DNA from: Solenopsis invicta
Taxonomy: Eukaryota > Arthropoda > Insecta > Hymenoptera > Formicidae
Direction: 5' to 3'
NCBI RefSeq assembly: GCF_016802725.1
Contig: NC_052669.1
Span: forward strand, 4,889,501-4,953,500
Length of the DNA: 64,000 bases
The notes under the pieces are model-generated. The model had not been told where the DNA came from. It ran no database searches and saw only the letters and a program-made list of their open reading frames with translations. Within the stretch, counting starts at the first letter, position 1. Each line of letters starts with the position of its first letter. The position numbers and the translations under genes were made by a program. Below, piece by piece: positions 1 to 15,000 of the stretch.

Positions 1-3000
1 GAACACAGAGATGTTAGAGAAATTCGCAAAAAAAATTTTACTCAAAAATTTCGAAATTTGACTGATATAAGTCTTTCCTTTTTCAGTTCAGAAATTCGAT
101 ACATCATGATAAAAGGTATATATCTTCTGTGGGCTATCAGAACACAGAGATATTGAAGAAATTCGGAAAAAAACCAATTTTACTCAAAAATTTCGAACTT
201 TGACTGATAAAATTCTTTCGTCTTTCACTTTAGCGATTGGATCCACTATGATAAACGTTAGAACTCTTCTCGGGGATATCAGAACAGAGAGATATTGGAG
301 AAATTCGCAAAATAAATTTTACTCAAAAATTTCGAAATTTGACTGATATAAGTCTTTCCTTTTTCAGTTCAGAAATTCGATACATCATGATAAAAGGTAT
401 ATATCTTCTGTGGGCTATCAGAACACACAGATATTGAAGAAATTCGGAAAAAAACCAATTTTTCTCAAAAATTTCGAACTTTGACTGATATAACTCTTAC
501 GTCTTTCACTTTAGCGATTGGATCCACTATGATAAAAGTTAGAACTCTTCTCGGGGATATCAGAACATAGAGATATTGGAGAAATTCGCAAAAAAAATTT
601 TACTCAAAAATTTCGAAATTTGACTGATATAAGTCTTTCCCTTTTCAGTTCAGAAATTCGAAACATCATGATAAAAGGTATATATCTTCTGTGGGCTATC
701 AGAACACAGAAATATTGAAGAAATTCAGAAAAAAACAATTTTACTCAAAAATTTCGAACTTTGACTGATATAACACTTTCGTCTTTCACTTTAGCGATTC
801 GATCCATTATGATAAAAGTTAGAACTCTTCTCGGGGCTATCAGAACACATAGATATTGTAGATATTCTCATAAAAAATTTTCCTCAAAATTTTCGAACTT
901 TGACTGATATAAGTCTTTCCTTTTTCAGTTCAGGGATTCGATACATCATGATAAAAGATATATCTCTTCTTAGGGTTATCAGAACACAGAGAAATTGAAG
1001 AAATTCGGAAAAAAACCAATTTTACTCAAAAATTTCGAACTTTGACTGATATAACTCTTTCGTCTTTCACTTTAGCGATTGGATCCACTATGATAAAAAT
1101 TAGAACTCTTCTCGGAGATATCAGAACAGAGAGATATTGAAGAAATTAGCAAAAAAAATTTTATTCAAAAATTTCGAAATTTGACTGATATAAGTCTTTC
1201 CTTTTTCAGTTCAGAAATTCGATACATCATGATAAAAGATATATCTCTTCTTAGGGGTATCAGAACACAGAGATATTGAAGAAATTCGGAAAAAAACCAA
1301 TTTTACTCAAAAATTTCGAACTTTGACTGATATAATCCTTTCGTCTTTCGCTTTAGCGATTCGATCCATTATGATAAAAGTTAGAACTCTTCTCGGTTCT
1401 ATCAGAACACAAAGATATTGGAGAAATTCGCACAAAAAATTTTACTCAAAAATTTCGAAATTTGACTGATATAAGTCTTTCCTTTTTCAGTTCAAAAATT
1501 CGATACATCATGATAAAAGATATATCTCTTCTTAGGGCTATCAGAACACAGAGATATTGAAGAAATTCGGAAAAAAACCAGTTTTACTGAAAAATTTCGA
1601 AATTTGACTGATATAAGTCTTTCCTTTTTCAGTTCAGCGATTCGATACATCATGATAAAAGGTATATATCTTCTGTGGGCTATCAGAACACAGAGATATT
1701 GAAGAAATTCGGAAAAAAACCAATTTTACTCAAAAATTTCGAACTTTGACTGATATAATCCTTTCGTCTTTCGCTTTAGCGATTCGATCCATTATGATAA
1801 AAGTTAGAACTCTTCTCGGGGCTATCAGAACACAAAGATATTGGAGAAATTCGCACAAAAAATTTTACTCAAAAATTTCGAAATTTGACTGATATAAGTC
1901 TTTCCTTTTTCAGTTCAGAAATTCGATACATCATGATAAAAGGTATATATCTTCTGTGGGCTATCAGAACACAGACATATTGAAGAAATTCGGAAAAAAA
2001 CCAATTTTTCTCAAAAATTTCGAACTTTGACTGATATAACTCTTTCGTCTTTCACTTTAGCGATTGGATCCACTATGATAAAAGTTAGAACTCTTCTCGG
2101 GGATATCAGAACAGAGAGATATTATAGAAATTCGCAAAAAAAATTTTAAACAAAAATTTCGAAATTTGACTGATATAAGTCTTTCCTTTTTCAGTTCAAA
2201 AATTCGATACATCATGATAAAAGATATATCTCTTCTTAGGGGTATCAGAACACAGAGATATTGAAGAAATTCGGAAAAAAACCAATTTTACTCAAAAATT
2301 TCGAACTTTGACTGATATAATCCTTTTGTCTTTCGCTTTAGCGATTCGACCCATTATGATAAAAGTTAGAACTCTTCTCGGGGCTATCAGAACACAAAGA
2401 TATTGGAGAAATTCGCACAAAAAATTTTACTCAAAAATTTCGAAATTTGACTGATATAAGTCTTTCCTTTTTCAGTTCAGAAATTTGATACATCATGATA
2501 AAAGATATATCTCTTCTTAGGGGTATCAGAACACAGAGATATTGAAGAAATTCGGAAAAAAACCAATTTTACTCAAAAATTTCGGACTTTGACTGATATA
2601 ATCCTTTCGTCTTTCGCTTTAGCGATTCGATCCATCATGATAAAAGTTAGAACTCTTCTCGGGGCTATCAGAACACAGAGATATTGGAGAAATTCGCGCA
2701 AAAAATTTACTCAAAAATTTCGAAATTTGACTGATATAAGTCTTTCCTTTTTCAGAAATTCGATACATCATGATAAAAGGTATATATCTTCTGTGGGCTA
2801 TCAGAACACAGAGATATTGAAGAAATTCGGAAAAAAACCAATTTTACTCAAAAATTTCGAACTTTGACTGATATAATCCTTTCGTCTTTCGCTTTAGCGA
2901 TTCGATCCATTATGATAAAAGTTAGAACTCTTCTCGGGGCTATCAGAACACAAAGATATTGGAGAAATTCGCACAAAAAATTTTACTCAAAAATTTCGAA

Positions 3001-6000
3001 ATTTGACTTATATAAGTCTTTCCTTTTTCAGTTCAGAAATTCGATACATCATGATAAAAGGTATGTATCTTCTGTGGGCTATCAGAACACAGAGATATTG
3101 AAGAAATTCGGAAAAAAACCAATTTTTCTCAAAAATTTCGAACTTTGACTGATATAACTCTTTCGTCTTTCACTTTAGCGATTCGATCCATTATGATAAA
3201 AGTTAGAACTCTTCTCGGGGCTATCAGAACACAGAGATATTAGAGAAATTCGCAAAAAAAATTTTACTCAAAAATTTCGAAATTTGACTGATATAAGTCT
3301 TTCCTTTTTCAGTTCAGAAATTCGATACATCATGATAAAAGGTATATATCTTCTGTGGGCTATCAGAACACAGAGATATTGAAGAAATTCGGAAAAAAAC
3401 CAATTTTTCTCAAAAATTTCGAACTTTGACTGATATAACTCTTTCGTCTTTCACTTTAGCGATTCGATCCACTATGATAAAAGTTAGAACTCTTCTCGGG
3501 GATATCAGAACAGAGAGATATTGGAGAAATTCGCAAAAAAAATTTTACTCAAAAATTTCGAAATTTGACTGATATAAGTCTTTCCTTTTTCAGTTCAGGG
3601 ATTCGATACATCATGATAAAAGATATATCTCTTCTTAGGGTTATCAGAACACAGAGATATTGAAGAAATTCGGAAAAAAACCAATTTTACTCAAAAATTT
3701 CGAACTTTGACTGATATAACTCTTTCGTCTTTCACTTTAGCGATTGGATCCACTATGATAAAAGTTAGAACTCTTCTCGGGGATATCAGAACAGAGAGAT
3801 ATTGGAGAAATTAGCAAAAAAAATTTTACTCAAAAATTTCGAAATTTGACTGATATAAGTCTTTCCTTTTTCAGTTCAGAAATTCGATACATCATGATAA
3901 AAGATATATCTCTTCTTAGGGGTATCAGAACACAGAGATATTGAAGAAATTCGGAAAAAAACCAATTTTACTCACAAAATTTCGAACTTTGACTGATATA
4001 ATCCTTTCGTCTTTCGCTTTAGCGATTCGATCCATTATGATAAAAGTTAGAACTCTTCTCGGGTCTATCAGAACACAAAGATATTGGAGAAATTCGCACA
4101 AAAAATTTTACTCAAAACTTTCGAAATTTGACTGATATAAGTCTTTCCTTTTTCAGTTCAAAAATTCGATACATCATGATAAAAGATATATCTCTTCTTA
4201 GGGGTATCAGAACACAGAGATATTGAAGAAATTCGGAAAAAAACCAATTTTACTCAAAAATTTCAAACTTTGACTGATATAATCCTTTCGTCTTTCGCTT
4301 TATCGATTCGATCAATTATGATAAAAGTTAGGACTCTTCTCGGGGCTATCAGAACACAGAGATATTGGAGAAATCCGCTCAAAAATTTTACTCAAAAATT
4401 TCGAAATTTGACTGATATAAGTCTTTCCTTTTTTTCAGAAATTCGATACATCATGATAAAAGGTATATATCTTCTGTGGGCTATCAGAACACAGAGATAT
4501 TGAAGAAATTCGGAAAAAAACCAATTTTACTCAAAAATTTCGAACTTTGACTGATATAATCCTTTCGTCTTTCGCTTTAGCGATTCGATCCATTATGATA
4601 AAAGTTAGAACTCTTCTCGGGCTATCAGAACACAAAGATATTGGAGAAATTCGCACAAAAAATTTTACTCAAAAATTTCGAAATTTGACTGATATAAGTC
4701 TTTCCTTTTTCAGTTCAGAATTTCGATACATCATGATAAAAGGTATATATCTTCTGTGGGCTATCAGAACACAGATATATTGAAGAAATTCGGAAAAAAA
4801 CCAATTTTTCTCAAAAATTTCGAACTTTGACTGATATAACTCTTTCGTCTTTCACTTTAGCGATTCGATCCATTATGATAAAAGTTAGAACTCTTCTCGG
4901 GGCTATCAGAACACAGAGATGTTAGAGAAATTCGCAAAAAAAATTTTACTCAAAAATTTCGAAATTTGACTGATATAAGTCTTTCCTTTTTCAGTTCAGA
5001 AATTCGATACATCATGATAAAAGATATATTTCTTCTGTGGGCTATCAGAACACAGAGATATCGAAGAAATTCGGAAAAAAACCAATTTTTCTCAAAAATT
5101 TCGAACTTTGACTGATATAACTCTTTCGTCTTTCACTTTAGCGATTCGATCCACTATGATAAAAGTTAGAACTCTTCTCGGGGATATCAGAACAGAGAGA
5201 TATTGGAGAAATTTGCAAAAAAAATTTTACTCAAAAATTTCGAAATTTGACTGATATAAGTCTTTCCTTTTTCAGTTCAGGGATTCGATACATCATGATA
5301 AAAGATATATCTCTTCTTAGGGTTATCAGAACACAGAGAAATTGAAGAAATTCGGAAAAAAACCAATTTTACTCAAAAATTTCGAACTTTGACTGATATA
5401 ACTCTTTCGTCTTTCACTTTAGCGATTGGATCCACTATGATAAAAGTTAGAACTCTTCTCGGGGATATCAGAACAGAGAGATATTGAAGAAATTAGCAAA
5501 AAAAATTTTACTCAAAAATTTCGAAATTTGACTGATATAAGTCTTTCCTTTTTCAGTTCAGAAATTCGATACATCATGATAAAAGATATATCTCTTCTTA
5601 GGGGTATCAGAACACAGAGATATTGAAGAAATTCGGAAAAAAACCAATTTTACTCACAAAATTTCGAACTTTGACTGATATAATCCTTTCGTCTTTCGCT
5701 TTAGCGATTCGATCCATTATGATAAAAGTTAGAACTCTTCTCGGTTCTATCAGAACACAAAGATATTGGAGAAATTCGCACAAAAAATTTTACTCAAAAC
5801 TTTCGAAATTTGACTGATATAAGTCTTTCCTTTTTCAGTTCAAAAATTCGATACATCATGATAAAAGATATATCTCTTCTTAGGGGTATCAGAACACAGA
5901 GATATTGAAGAAATTCGGAAAAAAACCAATTTTACTCAAAAATTTCGGACTTTGACTGATATAATCCTTTCGTCTTTCGCTTTAGCGATTCGATCCATCA

Positions 6001-9000
6001 TGATAAAAGTTAGAACTCTTATCGGGGCTATCAGAACACAGAGATATTGGAGAAATTCGCACAAAAAATTTACTCAAAAATTTCGAAATTTGACTGATAT
6101 AAGTCTTTCCTTTTTCAGAAATTCGATACATCATGATAAAAGGTATATATCTTCTGTGGGCTATCAGAACACAGAGATATTGAAGAAATTCGGAAAAAAA
6201 CCAATTTTACTCAATAATTTCGAACTTTGACTGATATAATCCTTTCGTCTTTCGCTTTAGCGATTCGATCCATTATGATAAAAGTTAGAACTCTTCTCGG
6301 GGCTATCAGAACACAAAGATATTGGAGAAATTCGCACAAAAAATTTTACTCAAAAATTTCGAAATTTGACTGATATAAGTCTTTCCTTTTTCAGTTCAGA
6401 AATTCGATACATCATGATAAAAGGTATATATCTTCTGTGGGCTATCAGAACACAGAGATATTGAAGAAATTCGGAAAAAAACCAATTTTTCTCAAAAATT
6501 TCGAACTTTGACTGATATAACTCTTTCGTCTTTCACTTTAGCGATTCGATCCATTATGATAAAAGTTAGAACTCTTCTCGGGGCTATCAGAACACAGAGA
6601 TATTGGAGAAATTCGCAAAAAAATTTTACTCAAAAATTTCGAAATTTGACTGATATAAGTCTATCCTTTTTCAGTTCAGAAATTCGATACATCATGATAA
6701 AAGGTATATTTCTTCTGTGGGCTATCAGAACACAGAGATATCGAAGAAATTCGGAAAAAATCCAATTTTACTCAAAAATTTCGAACTTTGACTGATATAA
6801 TTCTTTCGTCTTTCACTTTAGCGATTGGATCCACTATGATAAACGTTAGAACTCTTCTCGGGGATATCAGAACAGAGAGATATTGGAGAAATTCGCACAA
6901 AAATTTTACTCAAAAATTTCGAAATTTGACTGATATAAGTCTTTCCTCTTTCAGTTCAGAAATTCGGTACATCATGATAAAAGGTATATAGCTTCTGTGG
7001 GCTATCAGAACACAGAGATATTGAAGAAATTCGGAAAAAAACCAATTTTTCTCAAAAATTTCGAACTTTGACTGATATAACTCTTTCGTCTTTCACTTTA
7101 GCGATTGGATCCACTATGATAAAAGTTAGAACTCTTCTCGGGGATATCAGAACAGAGAGATATTGGAGAAATTCGCAAAAAAAATTTTACTCAAAAATTT
7201 CGAAATTTGACTGATATAAGTCTTTCCTTTTTCAGTTCAGAAATTCGAAACATCATGATAAAAGGTATATCTCTTCTGTAGGGCTATCAGAACACAGAAA
7301 TATTGAAGAAATTCAGAAAAAAACCAATTTTACTCAAAAATGTCGAACTTTGACTGATATAACACTTTCGTCTTTCACTTTAGCGATTCGATCCATTATG
7401 ATAAAAGTTAGAACTCTTCTCGGGGCTATCAGAACACATAGATATTGTAGATATTCTGATAAAAAATTTTCCTCAAAATTTTCGAAATTTGACTGATATA
7501 AGTCTTTCCTTTATCAGTTCAGAAATTCGATACATCATGATAAAAGGTATATATCTTCTTAGGGGTATCAGAACACAGAGATATTGAAGAAATTCGGAAA
7601 AAAACCAATTTTACTCAAAAATTTCGAACTTTGACTGATATAACTCTTTCGTCTTTCACTTTAGCGATTGGATCCACTATGATAAAAATTAGAACTCTTC
7701 TCGGAGATATCAGAACAGAGAGATATTGAAGAAATTCGCAAAAAAAATTTTATTCAAAAATTTCGAAATTTGACTGATATAAGTCTTTCCTTTTTCAGTT
7801 CAGAAATTCGATACATCATGATAAAAGATATATCTCTTCTTAGGGGTATCAGAACACAGAGATATTGAAGAAATTCGGAAAAAAACCAATTTTACTCAAA
7901 AATTTCGAACTTTGACTGATATAATCCTTTCGTCTTTCGCTTTAGCGATTCGATCCATTATGATAAAAGTTAGAACTCTTCTCGGTTCTATCAGAACACA
8001 AAGATATTGGAGAAATTCGCACAAAAAATTTTACTCAAAAATTTCGAAATTTGACTGATATAAGTCTTTCCTTTTTCAGTTCAAAAATTCGATACATCAT
8101 GATAAAAGATATATCTCTTCTTAGGGGTATCAGAACACAGAGATATTGAAGAAATTCGGAAAAAAACCAATTTTACTCAAAAATTTCGAAATTTGACTGA
8201 TATAAGTCTTTCCTTTTTCAGAAATTCGATACATCATGATAAAAGGTATATATCTTCTGTGGGCTATCAGAACACAGAGATATTGAAGAAATTCGGAAAA
8301 AAACCAATTTTACTCAAAAATTTCGAACTTTGACTGATATAATCCTTTCGTCTTTCGCTTTAGCGATTCGATCCATTATGATAAAAGTTAGAACTCTTCT
8401 CGGGGCTATCAGAACACAAAGATATTGGAGAAATTCGCACAAAAAATTTTACTCAAAAATTTCGAAATTTGACTGATATAAGTCTTTCCTTTTTCAGTTC
8501 AGAAATTCGATACATCATGATAAAAGGTATATATCTTCTGTGGGCTATCAGAACACAGAGATATTGAAGAAATTCGGAAAAAAACCAATTTTTCTCAAAA
8601 ATTTCGTACTTTGACTGATATAACTCTTTCGTCTTTCACTTTAGCGATTGGATCCACTATGATAAAAGTTAGAACTCTTCTCGGGGATATCAGAACAGAG
8701 AGATATTGGAGAAATTCGCAAAAAAAATTTTACTCAAAAATTTCGAAATTTGACTGATATAAGTCTTTCCTTTTTCAGTTCAAAAATTCGATACATCATG
8801 ATAAAAGATATATCTCTTCTTAGGGGTATCAGAACACAGAGATATTGAAGAAATTCGGAAAAAAACCAATTTTACTCAAAAATTTCGAACTTTGACTGAT
8901 ATAAACCTTTCGTCTTTCGCTTTAGCGATTCGATCCATTATGATAAAAGTTAGAACTCTTCTCGGGGCTATCAGAACACAAAGATATTGGAGAAATTCGC

Positions 9001-12000
9001 ACAAAAAATTTTACTCAAAAATTTCGAAATTTGACTGATATAAGTCTTTCCTTTTTCAGTTCAGAAATTCGATACATCATGATAAAAGATATATCTCTTC
9101 TTAGGGGTATCAGAACACAGAGATATTGAAGAAATTCGGAAAAAAACCAATTTTACTCAAAAATTTCGGACTTTGACTGATATAAACCTTTCGTCTTTCG
9201 CTTTAGCGATTCGATCCATCATGATAAAAGTTAGAACTCTTATCGGGGCTATCAGAACACAGAGATATTGGAGAAATTCGCACAAAAAATTTACTCAAAA
9301 ATTTCGAAATTTGACTGATATAAGTCTTTCCTTTTTCAGAAATTCGATACATCATGATAAAAGGTATATATCTTCTGTGGGCTATCAGAACACAGAGATA
9401 TTGAAGAAATTCGGAAAAAAACCAATTTTACTCAAAAATTTCGAACTTTGACTGATATAATCCTTTCGTCTTTCGCTTTAGCGATTCGATCCATTATGAT
9501 AAAAGTTAGAACTCTTCTCGGGGCTATCAGAACACAAAGATATTGGAGAAATTCGCACAAAAAATTTTACTCAAAAATTTCGAAATTTGACTGATATAAG
9601 TCTTTCCTTTTTCAGTTCAGAAATTCGATACATCATGATAAAAGGTATATATCTTCTGTGGGCTATCAGAACACAGAGATATTGAAGAAATTCGGAAAAA
9701 AACCAATTTTTCTCAAAAATTTCGAACTTTGACTGATATAACTCTTTCGTCTTTCACTTTAGCGATTCGATCCATTATGATAAAAGTTAGAACTCTTCTC
9801 GGGGCTATCAGAACACAGAGATATTGGAGAAATTCGCAAAAAAAATTTTACTCAAAAATTTCGAAATTTGACTGATATAAGTCTTTCCTTTTTCAGTTCA
9901 GAAATTCGATACATCATGATAAAAGTTATATATCTTCTGTGGGCTATCAGAACACAGAGATATTGAAGAAATTCGGAAAAAAACCAATTTTACTCAAAAA
10001 TTTCGAACTTTGACTGATATAATCCTTTCGTCTTTCACTTTAGCGATTGGATCCACTATGATAAACGTTAGAACTCTTCTCGGGGATATCAGAACAGAGA
10101 GATATTGGAGAAATTCGCAAAATAAATTTTACTCAAAAATTTCGAAATTTGACTGATATAAGTCTTTCCTCTTTCAGTTCAGAAATTCGATACATCATGA
10201 TAAAAGGTATATATCTTCTGTGGGCTATCAGAACACAGAGATATTGAAGAAATTCGGAAAAAAACCAATTTTTCTCAAAAATTTCGAACTTTGACTGATA
10301 TAACTCTTTCGTCTTTCACTTTAGCGATTGGATCCACTATGATAAAAGTTAGAACTCTTCTCGGGCATATCAGAACACAGAGATATTGGAGAAATTCGCA
10401 AAAAAAATTTTACTCAAAAATTTCGAAATTTGACTGATATAAGTCTTTCCTTTTTCAGTTCAGAAATTCGAAACATCATGATAAAAGGTATATATCTTCT
10501 GTGGGCTATCAGAACACAGAAATATTGAAGAAATTCAGAAAAAAACCAATTTTACTCAAAAATGTCGAACTTTGACTGATATAACACTTTCGTCTTTCAC
10601 TTTAGCGATTCGATCCATTATGATAAAAGTTAGAACTTTTCTCGGGGTTATCAGAACACATAGATATTGTAGATATTCTCATAAAAAATTTTCCTCAAAA
10701 TTTTCGAACTTTGACTGATATAAGTCTTTCCTTTTTCAGTTCAGAAATTCGATACATCATGATAAAAGATATATCTCTTCTTAGGGTTATCAGAACACAG
10801 AGATATTGAAGAAATTCGGAAAAAAACCAATTTTACTCAAAAATTTCGAACTTTGACTGATATAACTCTTTCGTCTTTCACTTTAGCGATTGGATCCACT
10901 ATGATAAAAGTTAGAACTCTTCTCGGGGATAACAGAACAGAGAGATATTGTAGAAATTCGCAAAAAAAATTTTACTCAAAAATTTCGAAATTTGACTGAT
11001 ATAAGTCTTTCCTTTTTCAGTTCAGAAATTCGATACATCATGATAAAAGATATATCTCTTCTTAGGGTATCAGAACACAGAGATATTGAAGAAATTCGGA
11101 AAAAAACCAATTTTACTCAAAAATTTCGAACTTTGACTGATATAATCCTTTCGTCTTTCGCTTTAGCGATTCGATCCATTATGATAAAAGTTAGAACTCT
11201 TCTCGGTTCTATCAGAACACAAAGATATTGGAGAAATTCGCACAAAAAATTTTACTCAAAAATTTCGAAATTTGACTGATATAAGTCTTTCCTTTTTCAG
11301 TTCAGAAATTCGATACATCATGATAAAAGATATATCTCTTCTTAGGGGTATCAGAACACAGAGATATTGAAGAAATTCGGAAAAAAACCAATTTTACTCA
11401 AAAATTTCGAACTTTGACTGATATAATCCTTTCGTCTTTCGCTTTAGCGATTCGATCCATTATGATAAAAGTTAGAACTCTTCTCGGGGCTATCAGAACA
11501 CAGAGATATTGGAGAAATTCGCAAAAAAAATTTTACTCAAAAATTTCGAAATTTGACTGATATAAGTCTTTCCTTTTTCAGTTCAAAAATTCGATACATC
11601 ATGATAAAAGATATATCTCTTCTTAGGGGTATCAGAACACAGAGATATTGAAGAAATTCGGAAAAAAACCAATTTTACTCAAAAATTTCGAACTTTGACT
11701 GATATAATCCTTTCGTCTTTCGCTTTAGCGATTCGATCCATTATGATAAAAGTTAGAACTCTTCTCGGGGCTATCAGAACACAAAGATATTGGAGAAATT
11801 CGCACAAAAAATTTTACTCAAAAATTTCGAAATTTGACTGATATAAGTCTTTCCTTTTTCAGTTCAGAAATTCGATACATCATGATAAAAGGTATATATC
11901 TTCTGTGGGCTGTCAGAACACAGAGATATTGAAGAAATTCGGAAAAAAACCAATTTTTCTCAAAAATTTCGAACTTTGACTGATATAACTCTTTCGTCTT

Positions 12001-15000
12001 TCACTTTAGCGATTGGATCCACTATGATAAAAGTTAGAACTCTTCTCGGGGCTATCAGAACAGAGAGATATTGGAGAAATTCGCACAAAAATTTTACTCA
12101 AAAATTTCGAAATTTGACTGATATAAGTCTTTCCTCTTTCAGTTCAGAAATTCGATACATCATGATAAAAGGTATATAGCTTCTGTGGGCTATCAGAACA
12201 CAGAGATATTGAAGAAATTCGGAAAAAAACCAATTTTACTCAAAAATTTCGAACTTTGACTGATATAATCCTTTCGTCTTTCGCTTTAGCGATTCGATCC
12301 ATTATGATAAAAGTTAGAACTCTTCTCGGGGCTATCAGAACACAAAGATATTGGAGAAATTCGCACAAAAAATTTTACTCAAAAATTTCGAAATTTGACT
12401 GATATAAGTCTATCCTTTTTCAGTTCAGAAATTCGATACATCATGATAAAAGGTATATATCTTCTGTGGGCTATCAGAACACAGAGATATTGAAGAAATT
12501 CGGAAAAAAACCAATTTTTCTCAAAAATTTCGAACTTTGACTGATATAACTCTTTCGTCTTTCACATTAGCGATTGGATCCACTATGATAAAAGTTAGAA
12601 CTCTTCTCGGGGATATCAGAACAGAGAGATATTGGAGAAATCCGCAAAAAAAATTATACTCAAAAATTTCGAAATTTGACTGATATAAGTCTTTCCTTTT
12701 TCAGTTCAGAAATTCGATACATCATGATAAAAGATATATCTCGTCTTAGGGGTATCAGAACACAGAGATATTGAAGAAATTCGGAAAAAAACCAATTTTA
12801 CTCAAAAATTTCGAACTTTGACTGATATAATCCTTTCGTCTTTCGCTTTAGCGATTCGATCCATTATGATAAAAGTTAGAACTCTTCTCGGGGCTATCAG
12901 AACACAAAGATATTGGAGAAATCCGCACAAAAAATTTTACTGAAAAATTTCGAAATTTGACTGATATAAGTCTTTCCTTTTTCAGTTCAGAAATTCGATA
13001 CATCATGATAAAAGATATATTTCTTCTGTGGGCTATCAGAACACAGAGATATCGAAGAAATTCGGAAAAAAACCAATTTTATTCAAAAATTTCGAACTTT
13101 GACTGATATAACTCCTTTCGTCTTTCGCTTTAGCGATTCGATCCATCTATGATAAAAGTTAGAACTCTTCTCGGGGCTATCAGAACACAGAGATATTGGA
13201 GAAATTCGCACAAAAAATTTTACTCAAAAATTTCGAAATTTGACTGATATAAGTCTTTCCTTTTTCAGTTCAAAATTCGATACATCATGATAAAAGATAT
13301 ATCTCTTCTGTAGGGCTATCAGAACACAGAGATATTGAAGAAATTCGGAAAAAAACCAATTTTACTCAAAAATTTCGAACTTTGACTGATATAATCCTTT
13401 CGTCTTTCGCTTTAGCGATTCGATCCATTATGATAAAAGTTAGAACTCTTCTCGGGGCTATCAGAACACAAAGATATTGGAGAAATTCGCACAAAAAATT
13501 TTACTCAAAAATTTCGAAATTTGACTGATATAAGTCTTTCCTTTTTCAGTTCAGAAATTCGATACATCATGATAAAAGGTATATATCTTCTGTGGGCTAT
13601 CAGAACACAGAGATATTGAAGAAATTCGGAAAAAAATCAATTTTACTCAAAAATTTCGAACTTTGACTGATATAACTCTTTCGTCTTTCACTTTAGCGAT
13701 TGGATCCACTATGATAAAAGTTAGAACTCTTCTCGGGGATATCAGAACACAGAGATATTGGAGAAATTCGCAAAAAAAATTTTACTCAAAAATTTCGAAA
13801 TTTGACTGATATAAGTCTTTCCTTTTTCAGTTCAGAAATTCGATACATCATGATAAAAGGTATATCTCTTCTTAGGGGTATCAGAACACAGAGATATTGA
13901 AGAAATTCGGAAAAAAACCAATTTTACTCAAAAATTTCAAACTTTGACTGATATAATCCTTTCGTCTTTCGCTTTAGCGATTCGATCAATTATGATAAAA
14001 GTTAGAACTCTTCTCGGGGCTATCAGAACACAGAGATATTGGAGAAATCCGCACAAAAATTTTACTCAAAAATTTCGAAATTTGACTGATATAAGTCTTT
14101 CCTTTTTCAGTTCAGAAATTCGATACATCATGATAAAAGGTATATATCTTCTGTGGGCTATCAGAACACAGAGATATTGAAGAAATTCGGAAAAAAACCA
14201 ATTTTACTCAAAAATTTCGAACTTTGACTGATATAACTCTTTCGTCTTTCACTTTAGCGATTGGATCCACTATGATAAAAGTTAGAACTCTTCTCGGGGA
14301 TATCAGAACAGAGAGATATTGGAGAAATTCGCAAAAAAAATTTTACTCAAAAATTTCGAAATTTGACTGATATAAGTCTTTCCTTTTTCAGTTCAGAAAT
14401 TCGATACATCATGATAAAAGGTATATATCTTCTGTGGGCTATCAGAACACAGAGATATTGAAGAAATTCGGAAAAAAACCAATTTTACTCAAAAATTTCG
14501 AACTTTGACTGATATAACCTTTCGTCTTTCACTTTAGCGATTCGATCCATTATGATAAAAGTTAGAACTCTTCTCGGGGCTATCAGAACACAGAGATATT
14601 GGAGAAATTCGCAAAAAAAATTTTACTCAAAAATTTCGAAATTTGACTGATATAAGTCTTTCCTTTTTCAGTTCAGAAATTCGATACATCATGATAAAAG
14701 ATATATCTCTTCTCAGGGCTATCAGAACACAGAGATATTGAAGAAATTCGGAAAAAAACCAGTTTTACTCAAAAATTTCGAAATTTGACTGATATAACTC
14801 TTTCGTCTTTCACTTTAGCGATTTGATCCACTATGATAAAAGTTAGAACTCTTCTCGGGGATATCAGAACACAGAGATATTGGAGAAATTCGCAAAAAAA
14901 ATTTTACTCAAAATTTCGAAATTTGACTGATATAAGTCTTTCCTTTTTCAGTTCAGAAATTCGATACATCATGATAAAAGATATATCTCTTCTTAGGGGT

